Shown piece by piece: positions 1 to 9,500 of a stretch of 64,000 nucleotides of DNA. Every line of letters starts with the position of its first letter. Within the stretch, counting starts at the first letter, position 1. Source of the DNA: Streptomyces sp. NBC_00236 (GTDB lineage Bacteria; Actinomycetota; Actinomycetes; Streptomycetales; Streptomycetaceae); NCBI RefSeq assembly GCF_036195045.1, contig NZ_CP108100.1:7316001-7380000 (forward strand), given 5' to 3'. The translations under genes were made by a program, and so were the position numbers. The notes below the pieces were generated by a model. The model ran no database searches, had not been told where the DNA came from, and worked only from the letters and a program-made list of their open reading frames with translations.

Positions 1-107
1 CCGGGGAACACCCCCGGGACCGCACTGCGCCCTGCCCGCTCACCGGCCCTTCCCCTGCTTCCGGACTCGCCCGCGCAGGGGCACCCCATCCGCCGAGGGG
101 ATTTGTC

Positions 108-1640
108 ATGGCTCCAGAACCACCGCTGCTCACCATGTCCGGCATCACCAAGTCCTTCCCCGGTGTGCGCGCCCTCGACGGCGTGGACCTGGAGGTCCAG
201 GCCGGCGAAGTCCACTGCCTCCTCGGCCAGAACGGCGCCGGCAAGTCCACGCTCATCAAGGTCCTCGCCGGGGCCCACCAGCCCGACGACGGCGAGATCA
301 CCTGGTGCGGCGCACCTGCCGTACTCAAGTCGCCCATCACCGCGATGCGTCTCGGGATCGCCACCATCTACCAGGAACTCGACCTGGTCGAGGGGCTGTC
401 GGTCGCCGAGAACGTCTTCCTGGGCCATGAACCCACCAGCGCCGGCTTCGTCGTCCGTACCCGCGAAGGCCGTACGTCGGCGGCCGCCCTGCTGAAACGG
501 CTCGGCCACCCGGAGATCGACCCGGCCCGCGCGGTCGGTGAACTCTCCGCGGCCCAGCAGCAGATCGTGTCCATGGCCCGGGCGCTCTCCCACGACGTAC
601 GCCTCATCGTGATGGACGAGCCGTCAGCCGCCCTCGACCCCGACGAGGTCGACAACCTCTTCAGGATCGTCGCCTCGCTGACCGCGGACGGAGTCGCCGT
701 CGTCTACATCTCGCACCGCCTGGAGGAGATCCGCCGGATCGGCGACCGGGTGACCGTGCTCAAGGACGGTCGGGCCGTGGCGGTCGGACTCCCCGCCGAG
801 TCCACACCTACACGCGACATCGTTGCCATGATGACGGGCCGCAACGTCGAGTACGTCTTCCCGCCCCGGCCCGAAGCCGCCCCCGAGGACGGCAGGCCCG
901 TGCCCGCTCCGGTCCTCACGGTCCAAGGCCTCACCCGGAAGGGCGAGTTCGACCCCGTCGACCTGGAGTTGAGGCCCGGCGAGATCGTGGGCCTCGCCGG
1001 ACTCGTCGGCTCGGGACGCTCCGAGATCCTGGAGACCATCTACGGCGCCCGCAAGGCCACCGCCGGACGGGTCACGGTCGCGGGCAGGCCGCTGCGGTCG
1101 GGCAGCGTACGCGCCGCCGTCGCCGCCGGCATCGGCCTCGCCCCCGAGGAACGCAAGGCACAGGCCCTGCTGATGCTCGAATCCGTCACCCGCAATGTCT
1201 CCGTGTCCTCCATGTCCCGCTTCTCCAGGGCAGGTTGGGTCGACCGGGGAGCCGAACGCAAGGCGGCCCGCTCCGCCACCCGCGAACTCTCCCTGCGCCC
1301 CGACAACCCGGACACCCCCGTTCGCACGCTCTCCGGCGGCAACCAGCAGAAGGCGGTCCTCGCCCGCTGGCTGCTGCGCGGCTGCCGGGTGCTGCTGCTC
1401 GACGAACCGACCCGCGGAGTGGACGTCGGCGCCCGCGCCGAGCTCTACGCCGTGATCCGCCGGCTGGCCGACGAAGGCCTCGCCGTTCTGCTCGTCTCCA
1501 GCGAAGTGCCCGAAGTCCTGGGCCTCGCCGACCGGGTGCTGGTCCTCCGTGAAGGGCGCGTCGTCCATACGGCGGACGCCGGGGAGCTCGACGAGCACCG
1601 CGTACTCGACCTCGTGATGGAAGGGAGCCCGACGTCATGA
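108..1640 (+). CDS. Sugar ABC transporter, duplicated ATP-binding subunit (RbsA/MglA type)
   Basis: This 510-residue protein has two fused ABC domains, the layout of ribose/galactose/xylose-type ATPases that energise CUT2 sugar importers at the inner face of the membrane. Domain 1 has Walker A GQNGAGKST (40-48), a signature LSAAQQQ (146-152) and Walker B ending in MDEP (169-172). Domain 2 has the degenerate Walker A GLVGSGRSE (298-306) usual for this family, signature LSGGNQQK (408-415) and LLLDEPTRGVD. The ATG follows a purine-rich GAGGGGA about 8 bases upstream. The stop overlaps the permease start by four bases, so it is co-translated with the next gene. Family assignment is firm; the actual sugar cannot be read from sequence. 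Confidence 0.95.
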   Translation: MAPEPPLLTMSGITKSFPGVRALDGVDLEVQAGEVHCLLGQNGAGKSTLIKVLAGAHQPDDGEITWCGAPAVLKSPITAMRLGIATIYQELDLVEGLSVAENVFLGHEPTSAGFVVRTREGRTSAAALLKRLGHPEIDPARAVGELSAAQQQIVSMARALSHDVRLIVMDEPSAALDPDEVDNLFRIVASLTADGVAVVYISHRLEEIRRIGDRVTVLKDGRAVAVGLPAESTPTRDIVAMMTGRNVEYVFPPRPEAAPEDGRPVPAPVLTVQGLTRKGEFDPVDLELRPGEIVGLAGLVGSGRSEILETIYGARKATAGRVTVAGRPLRSGSVRAAVAAGIGLAPEERKAQALLMLESVTRNVSVSSMSRFSRAGWVDRGAERKAARSATRELSLRPDNPDTPVRTLSGGNQQKAVLARWLLRGCRVLLLDEPTRGVDVGARAELYAVIRRLADEGLAVLLVSSEVPEVLGLADRVLVLREGRVVHTADAGELDEHRVLDLVMEGSPTS

Positions 1641-2686
1641 CGCAGCCCGTCTCCTCGGCGCAGCAGAGCGGGCCGGACAAGGGCGCCGTGCCCGTGTCCG
1701 TCCCCGCGTCCCCGAAGAAGGACCGGCCCCCGCGTGCCTTCGGGCTGCGCGCGGACGTCCGCAACCTCTCCCTGCTCGGCGTCCTCGCCGCACTGATAGT
1801 CGTCGGCGGCATCACCGAACCCGACAGCTTCCTGGACACCGGGAACCTCCAGCTCATCCTGACCCAGGCGTCCGTCATCGGCGTCGTCACCGTCGGCATG
1901 ACCTTCGTCATCATCGGCGGCGGCATCGACCTGTCCGTCGGCGCCATGGTCGCCCTCGCCTCCGTCTGGGCGACGACGCTCGCCACCCAGGACTTCGGCT
2001 TCGCGGGCATCCTCTTCACCGCCGTCCTGGTCGGCCTCGGCGCCGGACTCGTCAACGGTGTGCTGATCGCGTACGGCAGGCTGGTGCCGTTCATCGCGAC
2101 GCTGGCGATGCTCGCGTCCGCCCGCGGACTGGCGCTGAACATCACGGACGGCAAGACGCAGATCGTCACCGTCAAGTCGGTCCTCGACCTGGGACTGCCG
2201 GACGCGTACGTCCTCGGTATCCCTCCGCTGGTCATGATGTTCGCCGTGGTCACCGTCGTCGGCTGGCTGGTGCTGAACCGTACGACCTTCGGCCGGCGCA
2301 CGGTCGCCGTCGGCGGCAACGCGGAAGCGGCCCGGCTGGCCGGGATCGACGTACGCCGGCAGCGGCTCTACCTCTACCTGCTGTCCGGGCTGTGCTGCGG
2401 CATCGCCGCCTTCATGCTGATCATCCTGTCCGGCTCCGGCCAGAACACCAACGGCAACCTGTACGAACTCGACGCCATCGCCGCCGCGATCATCGGAGGC
2501 ACCCTGCTCAGCGGCGGCCGCGGCACCATCGTCGGCTCCGTCCTGGGTGTCCTCGTCTTCACCACGATCACCAACATCTTCGCGCTCAACAACCTGCAGA
2601 GCGATGTCCAGCAGATCGCCAAGGGCGCGATCATCGTCGCCGCCGTCCTCGTCCAGCGCCGGACGTCGGCCCACGGAGAGACCTGA
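1637..2686 (+). CDS. Sugar ABC transporter permease (RbsC type)
   Basis: A 349-residue integral membrane protein of the BPD_transp_2 family. A basic, charged N-terminal tail of about 45 residues precedes many hydrophobic helices. The central stretch VGMTFVIIGGGIDLSVGA is the classic conserved segment of ribose-type permeases, and GGNAEAARLAGIDV is the cytoplasmic loop that contacts the ATPase. Only one permease gene is present, consistent with the homodimer of CUT2 importers. The ATG overlaps the ATPase stop (ATGA). It works with the flanking ATPase and binding lipoprotein. Confidence 0.93.
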   Translation: MTQPVSSAQQSGPDKGAVPVSVPASPKKDRPPRAFGLRADVRNLSLLGVLAALIVVGGITEPDSFLDTGNLQLILTQASVIGVVTVGMTFVIIGGGIDLSVGAMVALASVWATTLATQDFGFAGILFTAVLVGLGAGLVNGVLIAYGRLVPFIATLAMLASARGLALNITDGKTQIVTVKSVLDLGLPDAYVLGIPPLVMMFAVVTVVGWLVLNRTTFGRRTVAVGGNAEAARLAGIDVRRQRLYLYLLSGLCCGIAAFMLIILSGSGQNTNGNLYELDAIAAAIIGGTLLSGGRGTIVGSVLGVLVFTTITNIFALNNLQSDVQQIAKGAIIVAAVLVQRRTSAHGET

Positions 2687-2762
2687 CCCTCCGTCTCCAC
2701 CCGCCCGATCCCCGCCTGTTACGCATTCCCACGCCGCACACCGGATGAAGGGTTTGACAGCC

Positions 2763-3803
2763 ATGCCAGAAACCAGCCGCAGAGGACTGCTCTTCGGTAC
2801 CGCAGCCATCTCCGCAGGCGCCTTGCTCACCGCCTGCACCAGCAACGACCCCAAGGAGAAGGACACCGCCGCGCAGAGCAACGCGCCCGCCGCGGACGAC
2901 AAGCCGGGCAAGCCCGTCACCATCGGCTTCGCGGGACCGCAGGCCGACCACGGCTGGCTCAACGCCATCAACGAGAACGCCAGGTCGCGGGCGAAGAAGT
3001 ACTCCGAGGTGACCCTGGAGACCACCGAGGGCTCCAATGACACCGCCGCCCAGATCGGCCAGGTCAAGACCCTCATCAACAAGAAGGTCGACGTCCTCGT
3101 CATCCTCCCGGCCGACGGCAAGGCACTCACCCAGGTCGGCCTTGAGGCCATGCGGGCGGGCATCCCCGTCATCAACCTGGACCGCATCTTCGCCTCGCCC
3201 CAGGCCTACCGCTGCTGGGTCGGCGGGGACAACTACGGCATGGGGCTCAACGCCGGTACGTACATCGGCGAACAGCTCAAGGACAAGCCGAACGCCAAGG
3301 TCGTCGAGCTCGCGGGCATCGACAACCTGGAGCTGACCAAGCAGCGCAGCAAGGGCTTCGCCGACGCGCTGAAGAACTACTCCAACATCGAACTGGTGGC
3401 CCGTCAGGCGGCCGACTTCACCGTCGAGTCCGGCCAGGCGAAGATGTCCCAGCTCCTCCAGGCCCAGAAGCAGTTCGACGCCCTGTGGAACCACGACGAC
3501 GACCAGGGCGTCGGTGCGCTCCGCGCCATCCAGCAGGCCGGCCGCGACGAGTTCCTGATGGTGGGCGGCGCCGGGGCCAAGTCCGCCATGGACGCCATCA
3601 AGGCGGACAACAGCGTGCTGAAGGCCACCGTTCTCTACCCGCCGACCATGGCGGCGTCCGCGATCGACCTCGCGCGGGCGCTCGGCCAGGCCAAGGGGGT
3701 GGCCGGGCTCGCCGAGCTGGAGATCCCGACCAATCTCACCCTGTACTCGGCCGTGGTCACCAAGGAGAACATCGACCAGTACCTTCCGACGGGCTTCAGC
3801 TGA
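2763..3803 (+). CDS. Sugar ABC transporter substrate-binding lipoprotein
   Basis: A 346-residue periplasmic-binding-protein-1-like protein (RbsB/peripla_BP_4 family). The N-terminus carries a twin-arginine pair (R6-R7, SRRGLLFG) and a lipobox LTAC with C25, so it is probably exported folded by Tat and lipidated. The mature part contains typical ribose-binder segments such as TIGFAGPQADHGWLNAI and VDVLVILPADGKAL. I chose the ATG at 2763 because AAGGG lies 10 bases upstream; an in-frame ATG at 2745 would add six residues and lacks a good ribosome site. A stable hairpin directly follows, which may keep this transcript more abundant than the genes downstream. Confidence 0.92.
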   Translation: MPETSRRGLLFGTAAISAGALLTACTSNDPKEKDTAAQSNAPAADDKPGKPVTIGFAGPQADHGWLNAINENARSRAKKYSEVTLETTEGSNDTAAQIGQVKTLINKKVDVLVILPADGKALTQVGLEAMRAGIPVINLDRIFASPQAYRCWVGGDNYGMGLNAGTYIGEQLKDKPNAKVVELAGIDNLELTKQRSKGFADALKNYSNIELVARQAADFTVESGQAKMSQLLQAQKQFDALWNHDDDQGVGALRAIQQAGRDEFLMVGGAGAKSAMDAIKADNSVLKATVLYPPTMAASAIDLARALGQAKGVAGLAELEIPTNLTLYSAVVTKENIDQYLPTGFS

Positions 3804-3811
3804 GCCGTCTC

Positions 3812-3835
3812 GCGGGAGGGTACTGACCCTCCCGC
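3812..3835 (+). terminator. Intra-operon hairpin after the binding-protein gene
   Basis: Perfect 10-bp stem GCGGGAGGGT/ACCCTCCCGC with an ACTG loop, eight bases after the lipoprotein stop and with no T tract. The position is typical of a partial terminator or 3' mRNA stabiliser in binding-protein-dependent transport operons. Whether it stops transcription is inference. Confidence 0.7.
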
Positions 3836-3871
3836 CGCACCCACCGAACCACCGACGAGGAGGAAGCCCGG

Positions 3872-5110
3872 ATGGCCCGTAGGGAAGAGACGGAGCAGGA
3901 GGCGGCCGTGCCGCCGACGTACCGGCCGATGGCGAGCGCACCGACGCTCGGGGTCGGCATGGTCGGATACGCGTTCATGGGCGCCGCCCACTCGCAGGGA
4001 TGGCGCACCGCGGGCCATGTCTTCGAGCTGCCGATGAGGCCGGTGCTCGCCGCGATCTGCGGCCGCGACCGGACGGCGGTGGAGGCCGCCGCCGACCGGC
4101 ACGGCTGGGCGGCGGCGGAGACCGACTGGCGGGCACTGATCGCCCGGGACGACGTCCAGCTCGTCGACATCTGCACCCCCGGCGACAGCCATGCGGAGAT
4201 CGCCATCGCGGCCCTGGAGGCGGGCAAGCACGTGCTGTGCGAGAAACCCCTCGCCAACACGGTCGCGGAGGCGGAGGCCATGACCGAGGCGGCGGCGCGC
4301 GCCGCCGCCCGCGGCCAGGTCGCGATGGTCGGCTTCAACTACCGCAAGGTGCCCGCGATCACCTATGCCCGCAAGCTCATCGCGGAGGGCAGGCTCGGCA
4401 CCCTGCGGCACGTCCGGGCCACCTACCTCCAGGACTGGCTCGTCGACCCCGCGTCCCCGCTCACCTGGCGGCTGAAGAAGGAGCACGCGGGCTCCGGCGC
4501 GCTCGGCGACCTCGGCGCGCACATCGTGGACCTCGCCCAGTACCTGGCGGGGGAACTGCTGGTCGGTGTCTCCGCGGTGAGCGAGACCTTCGTCCGTGAA
4601 CGCCCGCTCCTCGCCGGCCCCTCGGGGGGCCTGGGCGGCGTCGCGGCCGCGGGGGAGTACGGCACGGTGACGGTGGACGACGCGGCGCTGTTCACCGGCC
4701 GGCTCGCCTCGGGCGCGCTGGCCTCGTTCGAGGCGACCCGGATGGCGGCGGGGCGCAAGAACGCGCTGCGCCTGGAGATCAACGGCGAGCTCGGTTCGCT
4801 CGCCTTCGACCTGGAACGCCTCAACGAACTGTCCTTCCACGACCACACCGAGCCCGCCACCACGGCCGGTTTCCGGCGCATTCTGGTCACCGAGCCCGAG
4901 CATCCGTACCTGGAGGCCTGGTGGCCGCCGGGGCACGCGCTCGGCTACGAGCACACGTTCATCCACCAGGCCCGTGACGCGGTGCGGACGATCGCCGAAG
5001 GCGCCGACCCCGTACCGTCGTTCGCCGACGGGCTCCAGGTGCAGCGGGTGCTGGCGGCGGTGGAGGAGAGCGCCGCGAAGAACTCCGTACTCACCCCCGT
5101 ACAGCTCTAG
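3872..5110 (+). CDS. Gfo/Idh/MocA family NAD(P)-dependent oxidoreductase
   Basis: A 412-residue dehydrogenase. The N-terminal Rossmann fold begins at about residue 26 (LGVGMVGYAFMGAAHSQ), and the family's lysine motif CEKPLANT is at 123-130. The C-terminal half carries GDLGAHIVDLAQYL, which usually holds the catalytic histidine. Such enzymes oxidise or reduce sugar or cyclitol carbons, often C3 of a glycoside or an inositol hydroxyl. It lies 68 bases after the binding protein and 12 before a TIM-barrel gene, so it probably acts on the imported substrate. An N-terminal extension of about 25 residues before the fold is slightly long; the ATG at 3872 has GAGGAGG 7-9 bases upstream. Confidence 0.9.
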   Translation: MARREETEQEAAVPPTYRPMASAPTLGVGMVGYAFMGAAHSQGWRTAGHVFELPMRPVLAAICGRDRTAVEAAADRHGWAAAETDWRALIARDDVQLVDICTPGDSHAEIAIAALEAGKHVLCEKPLANTVAEAEAMTEAAARAAARGQVAMVGFNYRKVPAITYARKLIAEGRLGTLRHVRATYLQDWLVDPASPLTWRLKKEHAGSGALGDLGAHIVDLAQYLAGELLVGVSAVSETFVRERPLLAGPSGGLGGVAAAGEYGTVTVDDAALFTGRLASGALASFEATRMAAGRKNALRLEINGELGSLAFDLERLNELSFHDHTEPATTAGFRRILVTEPEHPYLEAWWPPGHALGYEHTFIHQARDAVRTIAEGADPVPSFADGLQVQRVLAAVEESAAKNSVLTPVQL

Positions 5111-5122
5111 GAGGTCCTGCGC

Positions 5123-6127
5123 ATGCCCCGTCCCTTCACCCTGTTCACCGGTCAGTGGGCCGATCTGCCCCTGGAGGAGGTCTGCCGGTACGCCCGTGAC
5201 TTCGGCTACGACGGACTCGAACTCGCCTGCTGGGGAGACCACTTCGAGGTCGACAAGGCTCTGGCCGACCCCGGCTATCTGGAGAGCCGGCACCAACTGC
5301 TCGACAAGTACGGGCTGAAGTGCTGGGCGGTCTCCAACCACCTGGTCGGCCAGGCCGTCTGCGACAGTCCGATCGACGAGCGACACCAGGGCATCCTGCC
5401 CGCCAGGATCTGGGGGGACGGGGAGCCCGAGGGGGTGCGCCGCCGGGCCGCCGAGGAGATCAAGAACACCGCACGGGCCGCCGCGGCCTTCGGTGTGGAC
5501 ACGGTCATCGGCTTCACGGGCTCGTCGATCTGGCATCTGGTCGCGATGTTCCCGCCGGTCCCGCCGCACATGATCGAGCGCGGGTACGCGGACTTCGCGG
5601 AGCGCTGGAACCCGATCCTCGACGTCTTCGACGCGGAGGGTGTGCGGTTCGCCCATGAGGTGCACCCGAGCGAGATCGCGTACGACTACTGGACGACGCA
5701 CCGCGCTCTGGAGGCGGTGGACCACCGTCCGGCCTTCGGGCTGAACTTCGACCCGAGCCACTTCGTCTGGCAGGACCTGGACCCGGTGGGCTTCCTGTAC
5801 GACTTCCGGGACCGGATCTACCACGTGGACTGCAAGGAGGCGCGCAAGCGCCTGGACGGCCGCAACGGCCGGCTCGGCTCCCACCTCCCGTGGGGCGATC
5901 CGCGCCGCGGCTGGGACTTCGTCTCGGCCGGGCACGGGGACGTGCCGTGGGAGGACGTGTTCCGGATGCTGCGGTCCATCGGCTACGAGGGGCCGGTCTC
6001 GGTGGAGTGGGAGGACGCCGGCATGGACCGCCTCGCGGGCGCGCCGGAGGCGTTGACCTCGCTGAAACGCTTCGACTTCGACCCGCCCAGCGCTTCGTTC
6101 GACGCGGCGTTCGGCGGCAAGGACTGA
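5123..6127 (+). CDS. Xylose-isomerase-like TIM-barrel sugar epimerase/isomerase
   Basis: A 334-residue AP-endonuclease-2/xylose-isomerase-like TIM barrel. Acidic and histidine metal-ligand segments are all in place: HEVHPSE, NFDPSH, HVDCKEA and SVEWEDA. The start has AGGAGG 8 bases upstream and lies 12 bases after the oxidoreductase stop, so the pair is co-expressed. In characterised 3-keto-glycoside and inositol pathways, such TIM barrels isomerise, epimerise or eliminate the product of a Gfo/Idh enzyme; that role is inferred here. It is one of four members of this superfamily in the first 18.6 kb. Confidence 0.88.
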   Translation: MPRPFTLFTGQWADLPLEEVCRYARDFGYDGLELACWGDHFEVDKALADPGYLESRHQLLDKYGLKCWAVSNHLVGQAVCDSPIDERHQGILPARIWGDGEPEGVRRRAAEEIKNTARAAAAFGVDTVIGFTGSSIWHLVAMFPPVPPHMIERGYADFAERWNPILDVFDAEGVRFAHEVHPSEIAYDYWTTHRALEAVDHRPAFGLNFDPSHFVWQDLDPVGFLYDFRDRIYHVDCKEARKRLDGRNGRLGSHLPWGDPRRGWDFVSAGHGDVPWEDVFRMLRSIGYEGPVSVEWEDAGMDRLAGAPEALTSLKRFDFDPPSASFDAAFGGKD

Positions 6128-6160
6128 GCCCCCGGGGGCGCGGGCCCTCCCGGGGCTCCG

Positions 6161-6246
6161 CCCCCGCACCCCCGCACCCCCGCACCCCCGCACCCCCGCA
6201 CCCCCGCACCCCCGCACCCCCGCACCCCCGCACCCCCGCACCCCCG
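6161..6246. repeat. Tandem 8-bp repeat, ten copies of CCCCCGCA
   Basis: Ten perfect head-to-tail copies of CCCCCGCA run from 6161 to 6240, followed by a partial CCCCCG. It lies 33 bases after the TIM-barrel stop, after a GC-rich palindrome at 6128-6139. It is a simple slippage-prone microsatellite. Read on the minus strand it makes repetitive Gly-Val-Arg-Gly-Cys-Gly peptides, which I regard as spurious. Confidence 0.95.
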
Positions 6247-6379
6247 TTCCTCGATCGCCGGAGCGGCTCGGACGTGCCCGGCGGCACCCGTACACGCCGC
6301 CGGGCCGCTCCCCCCTGCCCACGCCGCTCTTTGTCCTGGGCAAGGAAAAAGTTCAACAACACCGCTGCACAAGGGCTTT

Positions 6380-6413
6380 CCGTCCAGGACGAACAGGTCT
6401 ACCGTCCAAGACG
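6380..6413 (+). promoter_or_regulatory. Paired 12-bp direct repeats upstream of the large secreted protein
   Basis: CCGTCCAGGACG (6380-6391) and CCGTCCAAGACG (6402-6413) differ at one base and are 22 bases apart start to start, about two helical turns. They lie in a locally AT-richer stretch 97 bases before the GTG at 6510. Between 6128 and 6509 there is no gene: the left half holds the 8-bp repeat and the right half this possible operator. A regulator-binding role is inference. Confidence 0.4.
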
Positions 6414-6509
6414 TGTACATGACATTGACCGGCTGACCTGCGCGGCAGTCCCCGCGCTAACGGCACGGCAGTACCCGCCCGTACCACCGGCACTCTCCGG
6501 AGGACACTC

Positions 6510-9500
6510 GTGCACAGAACCCGCAGCAAGGCCAGAACAAGGCTCCGCCTCCGCAAATCCCTCGCCCTGTTCACCGGTGGCCTCCTCGCCGCCGCCACTC
6601 TCAGCATCAGCGCCACAGCGGGCACAGCCGCCGCCCACGACGACCATCCCGCCCAGGCCGCCGAGGCCGAGGACTTCCAGCAGGTCACCCTCGCCAAGGG
6701 CGCAGCCGAGACCGGCGAGCCCATGTCGCTGGCCGTGCTCCCCGACCGCAGCGTCCTCCACACCTCGCGCAGCGGCGAGCTGCGCATCACCGACAGCGCC
6801 GGCAACACCCGGATCTCCGGTGTCATCCCCGTCTACTCGCACGACGAGGAAGGCCTCCAGGGCATCGGGGTCGACCCGCACTTCAGCGAGAACCGGGCGA
6901 TCTACCTCTACTACGCGCCCCCGCTGGACACACCCGCCGGGGATGCCCCCGAGACCGGTTCCGCCGCCGACTTCGCCCCGTTCGACGGAGTCAACCGGCT
7001 CTCCCGCTTCGTCCTCAACGAGGACGGCACGCTCGACCTCGGCAGTGAGAAGAAGGTCCTCGACGTCAAGACGTCACGCGGCATGTGCTGCCACGTCGGC
7101 GGCGACATCGACTTCGACGCGGACGGCAACCTGTACCTGTCGACCGGCGACGACACCAACCCCTTCGCCTCCGACGGCTTCAGCCCCATCGACGAGCGCC
7201 CGGACCGCAACCCGGCCTTCGACGCCCGCCGCTCCGCGGGCAGCACCAACGACCTTCGCGGCAAGATCCTCCGCATCAAGGTCGCCGACGACGGCTCGTA
7301 CACCGTCCCGGACGGCAACCTCTTCGCGCCGGGGACGGACAAGACCCGCCCCGAGATCTACGCGATGGGCTTCCGCAACCCGTTCCGCTTCTCCGTCGAC
7401 AAGGCGACCGGCATCGTCTACGTCGGTGACTACGGGCCGGACGCCGGCGCGGCCGATCCCAAGCGCGGACCGGCCGGGCAGGTCGAGTTCGCCCGGGTGA
7501 CCAAGGCCGGCAACTTCGGCTGGCCGTACTGCACCGGCGACAACGACCCCTACCTGGACTACGACTTCGCCACCAAGACCTCCGGCGCGGCCTTCGACTG
7601 CGCGGCCCCGAAGAACACCTCGCCGCACAACACCGGCCTCGTCGACCTGCCCCCGGCCCAGGCCGCCTGGATCCCGTACGACGGCGCGTCCGTCCCGGAG
7701 TTCGGCACCGGCTCGGAGTCCCCGATGGGCGGACCCGTCTACCACTACGACGCGGACCTCGACTCGCCCGTGAAGTTCCCCGAGGCGTACGACGGAGACT
7801 TCTTCGCCGGCGAGTTCGGCCGCCAGTGGATCAAGCGGATCGAGCAGGACGCCGACGGCAAGGTCCAGTCCATCAACGACATCCCGTGGTCCGGCACCCA
7901 GATCATGGACATGGCCTTCGGACCCGACGGGGCGCTGTACGTCCTGGACTACGGCCTCTCCTGGTTCGGCGGCGACGAGAACTCCGCGCTCTACCGCATC
8001 GAGAACGCCACGGGGGGACGCTCTCCGATCGCGGAGGCCGCGGCCAGCAAGACCTCGGGCGTCGCACCGCTGAAGGTGCAGTTCTCCTCCGCCGGCACCA
8101 CCGACGGTGACGGCGACGCACTCACGTACGCCTGGGACTTCGGCGACGGAGGAACCTCCACGGCCGTCAACCCCGCGTACACGTACAGGAAGAACGGCAC
8201 CTACACCGCCACCGTCACCGCGAAGGACCCCACGGGGCGCACCGGAGCGGCCAGCGTCCATGTGACCGTCGGCAACACGGCACCCAAGGTGAACCTGGAG
8301 CTCCCCGGTGACGGGCAGCTGTTCGCCTTCGGCGACGAGGTCCCGTTCAAGGTGACCGTCACCGATCCCGAGGACGGCACGATCGACTGCTCCAAGGTCG
8401 AGGTCCGCTTCGTCCTCGGCCACGACAGCCACGGCCACCCGATCACCACGGCACACGGCTGCACCGGCACCATCACGACGAAGATGGACGGCGGGCACGA
8501 CCCCAACGCGGACATCTTCGGAGTCATCGACGCCTCCTACACCGACGGCGGGGGCGGCGGCCAGGCCGCACTGACCGGCCACGACCAGGCACAGCTCCAG
8601 CCGCGCCACCGCCAGGCGGAGCACTTCAGCAACTCGTCCGGCATCAACACCTTCGACAAGGCGAACGCCGAGGGCGGCAAGACCGTCGGCGACATCCACA
8701 ACGACGACTGGATCTCCTTCAAGCCGTACATCCTCGGGGACTCCACCAAGCTCACCGCCCGGATCTCCTCCGGCGGCGTGGGCGGCTTCCTCGAAGTCCG
8801 CTCCGGCTCGGCGACCGGGACGATCCTCGGCTCCGCACCCGTGCCGGTCACCGGTGGCTGGGAGACCTTCCAGGACATAGACGTCCCCCTGCGCGGCGTC
8901 CCGAAGAAGGCCACCGAGCTCTTCCTGGTGTTCAAGGGCGGCGAAGGCGCGCTCTACGACATCGACAACTTCGAGCTCTCCAACACCCCGCCCGACAAGA
9001 CGGCCAAGCGCGTCCTGGTCTTCTCCAAGACCGCCGGCTTCCGCCACGACGCGATCCCCGAGGGCATCGCCGCACTGAAGGAACTCGGCAAGAGCAGCAA
9101 CATCACGGTCGACGCCACCGAGGAGGCCGGGCAGTTCACCACGTCGAACCTCGCCCGCTACGACGCCGTCGTCTTCATGTCGACCACCGGTGACGTCCTC
9201 AACGCCGACCAGCAGAAGGCCTTCGAGAACTACATCGCCACCGGTGGCGGCTACATGGGCGTCCACGCCGCCGCCGACACCGAGTACGACTGGTCCTTCT
9301 ACGGCGGACTCGTCGGCGCGTACTTCGCCGGCCACCCCGCCATCCAGCCCGTCACGGTCCGCGTCGAGGACCACAAGCACCCCGCCACCGCCCACCTGGG
9401 CGACGCCTGGGAGCGGACCGACGAGCTGTACAACTACCGCACCAACCCGCGCGACAAGGTGAAGGTCCTCGCCACACTCGACGAGACCACCTACACCGGC

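Noticed and set aside
6161..6246. Possible CRISPR-like array
   Set aside because: The unit is 8 bp with no spacers; it is a simple tandem repeat.
3635..6343. A 900-codon open reading on the minus strand opposite the oxidoreductase and TIM-barrel genes
   Set aside because: It is antisense to two genes with clear motifs; long antisense openings are normal in GC-rich DNA and the translation shows no domain.
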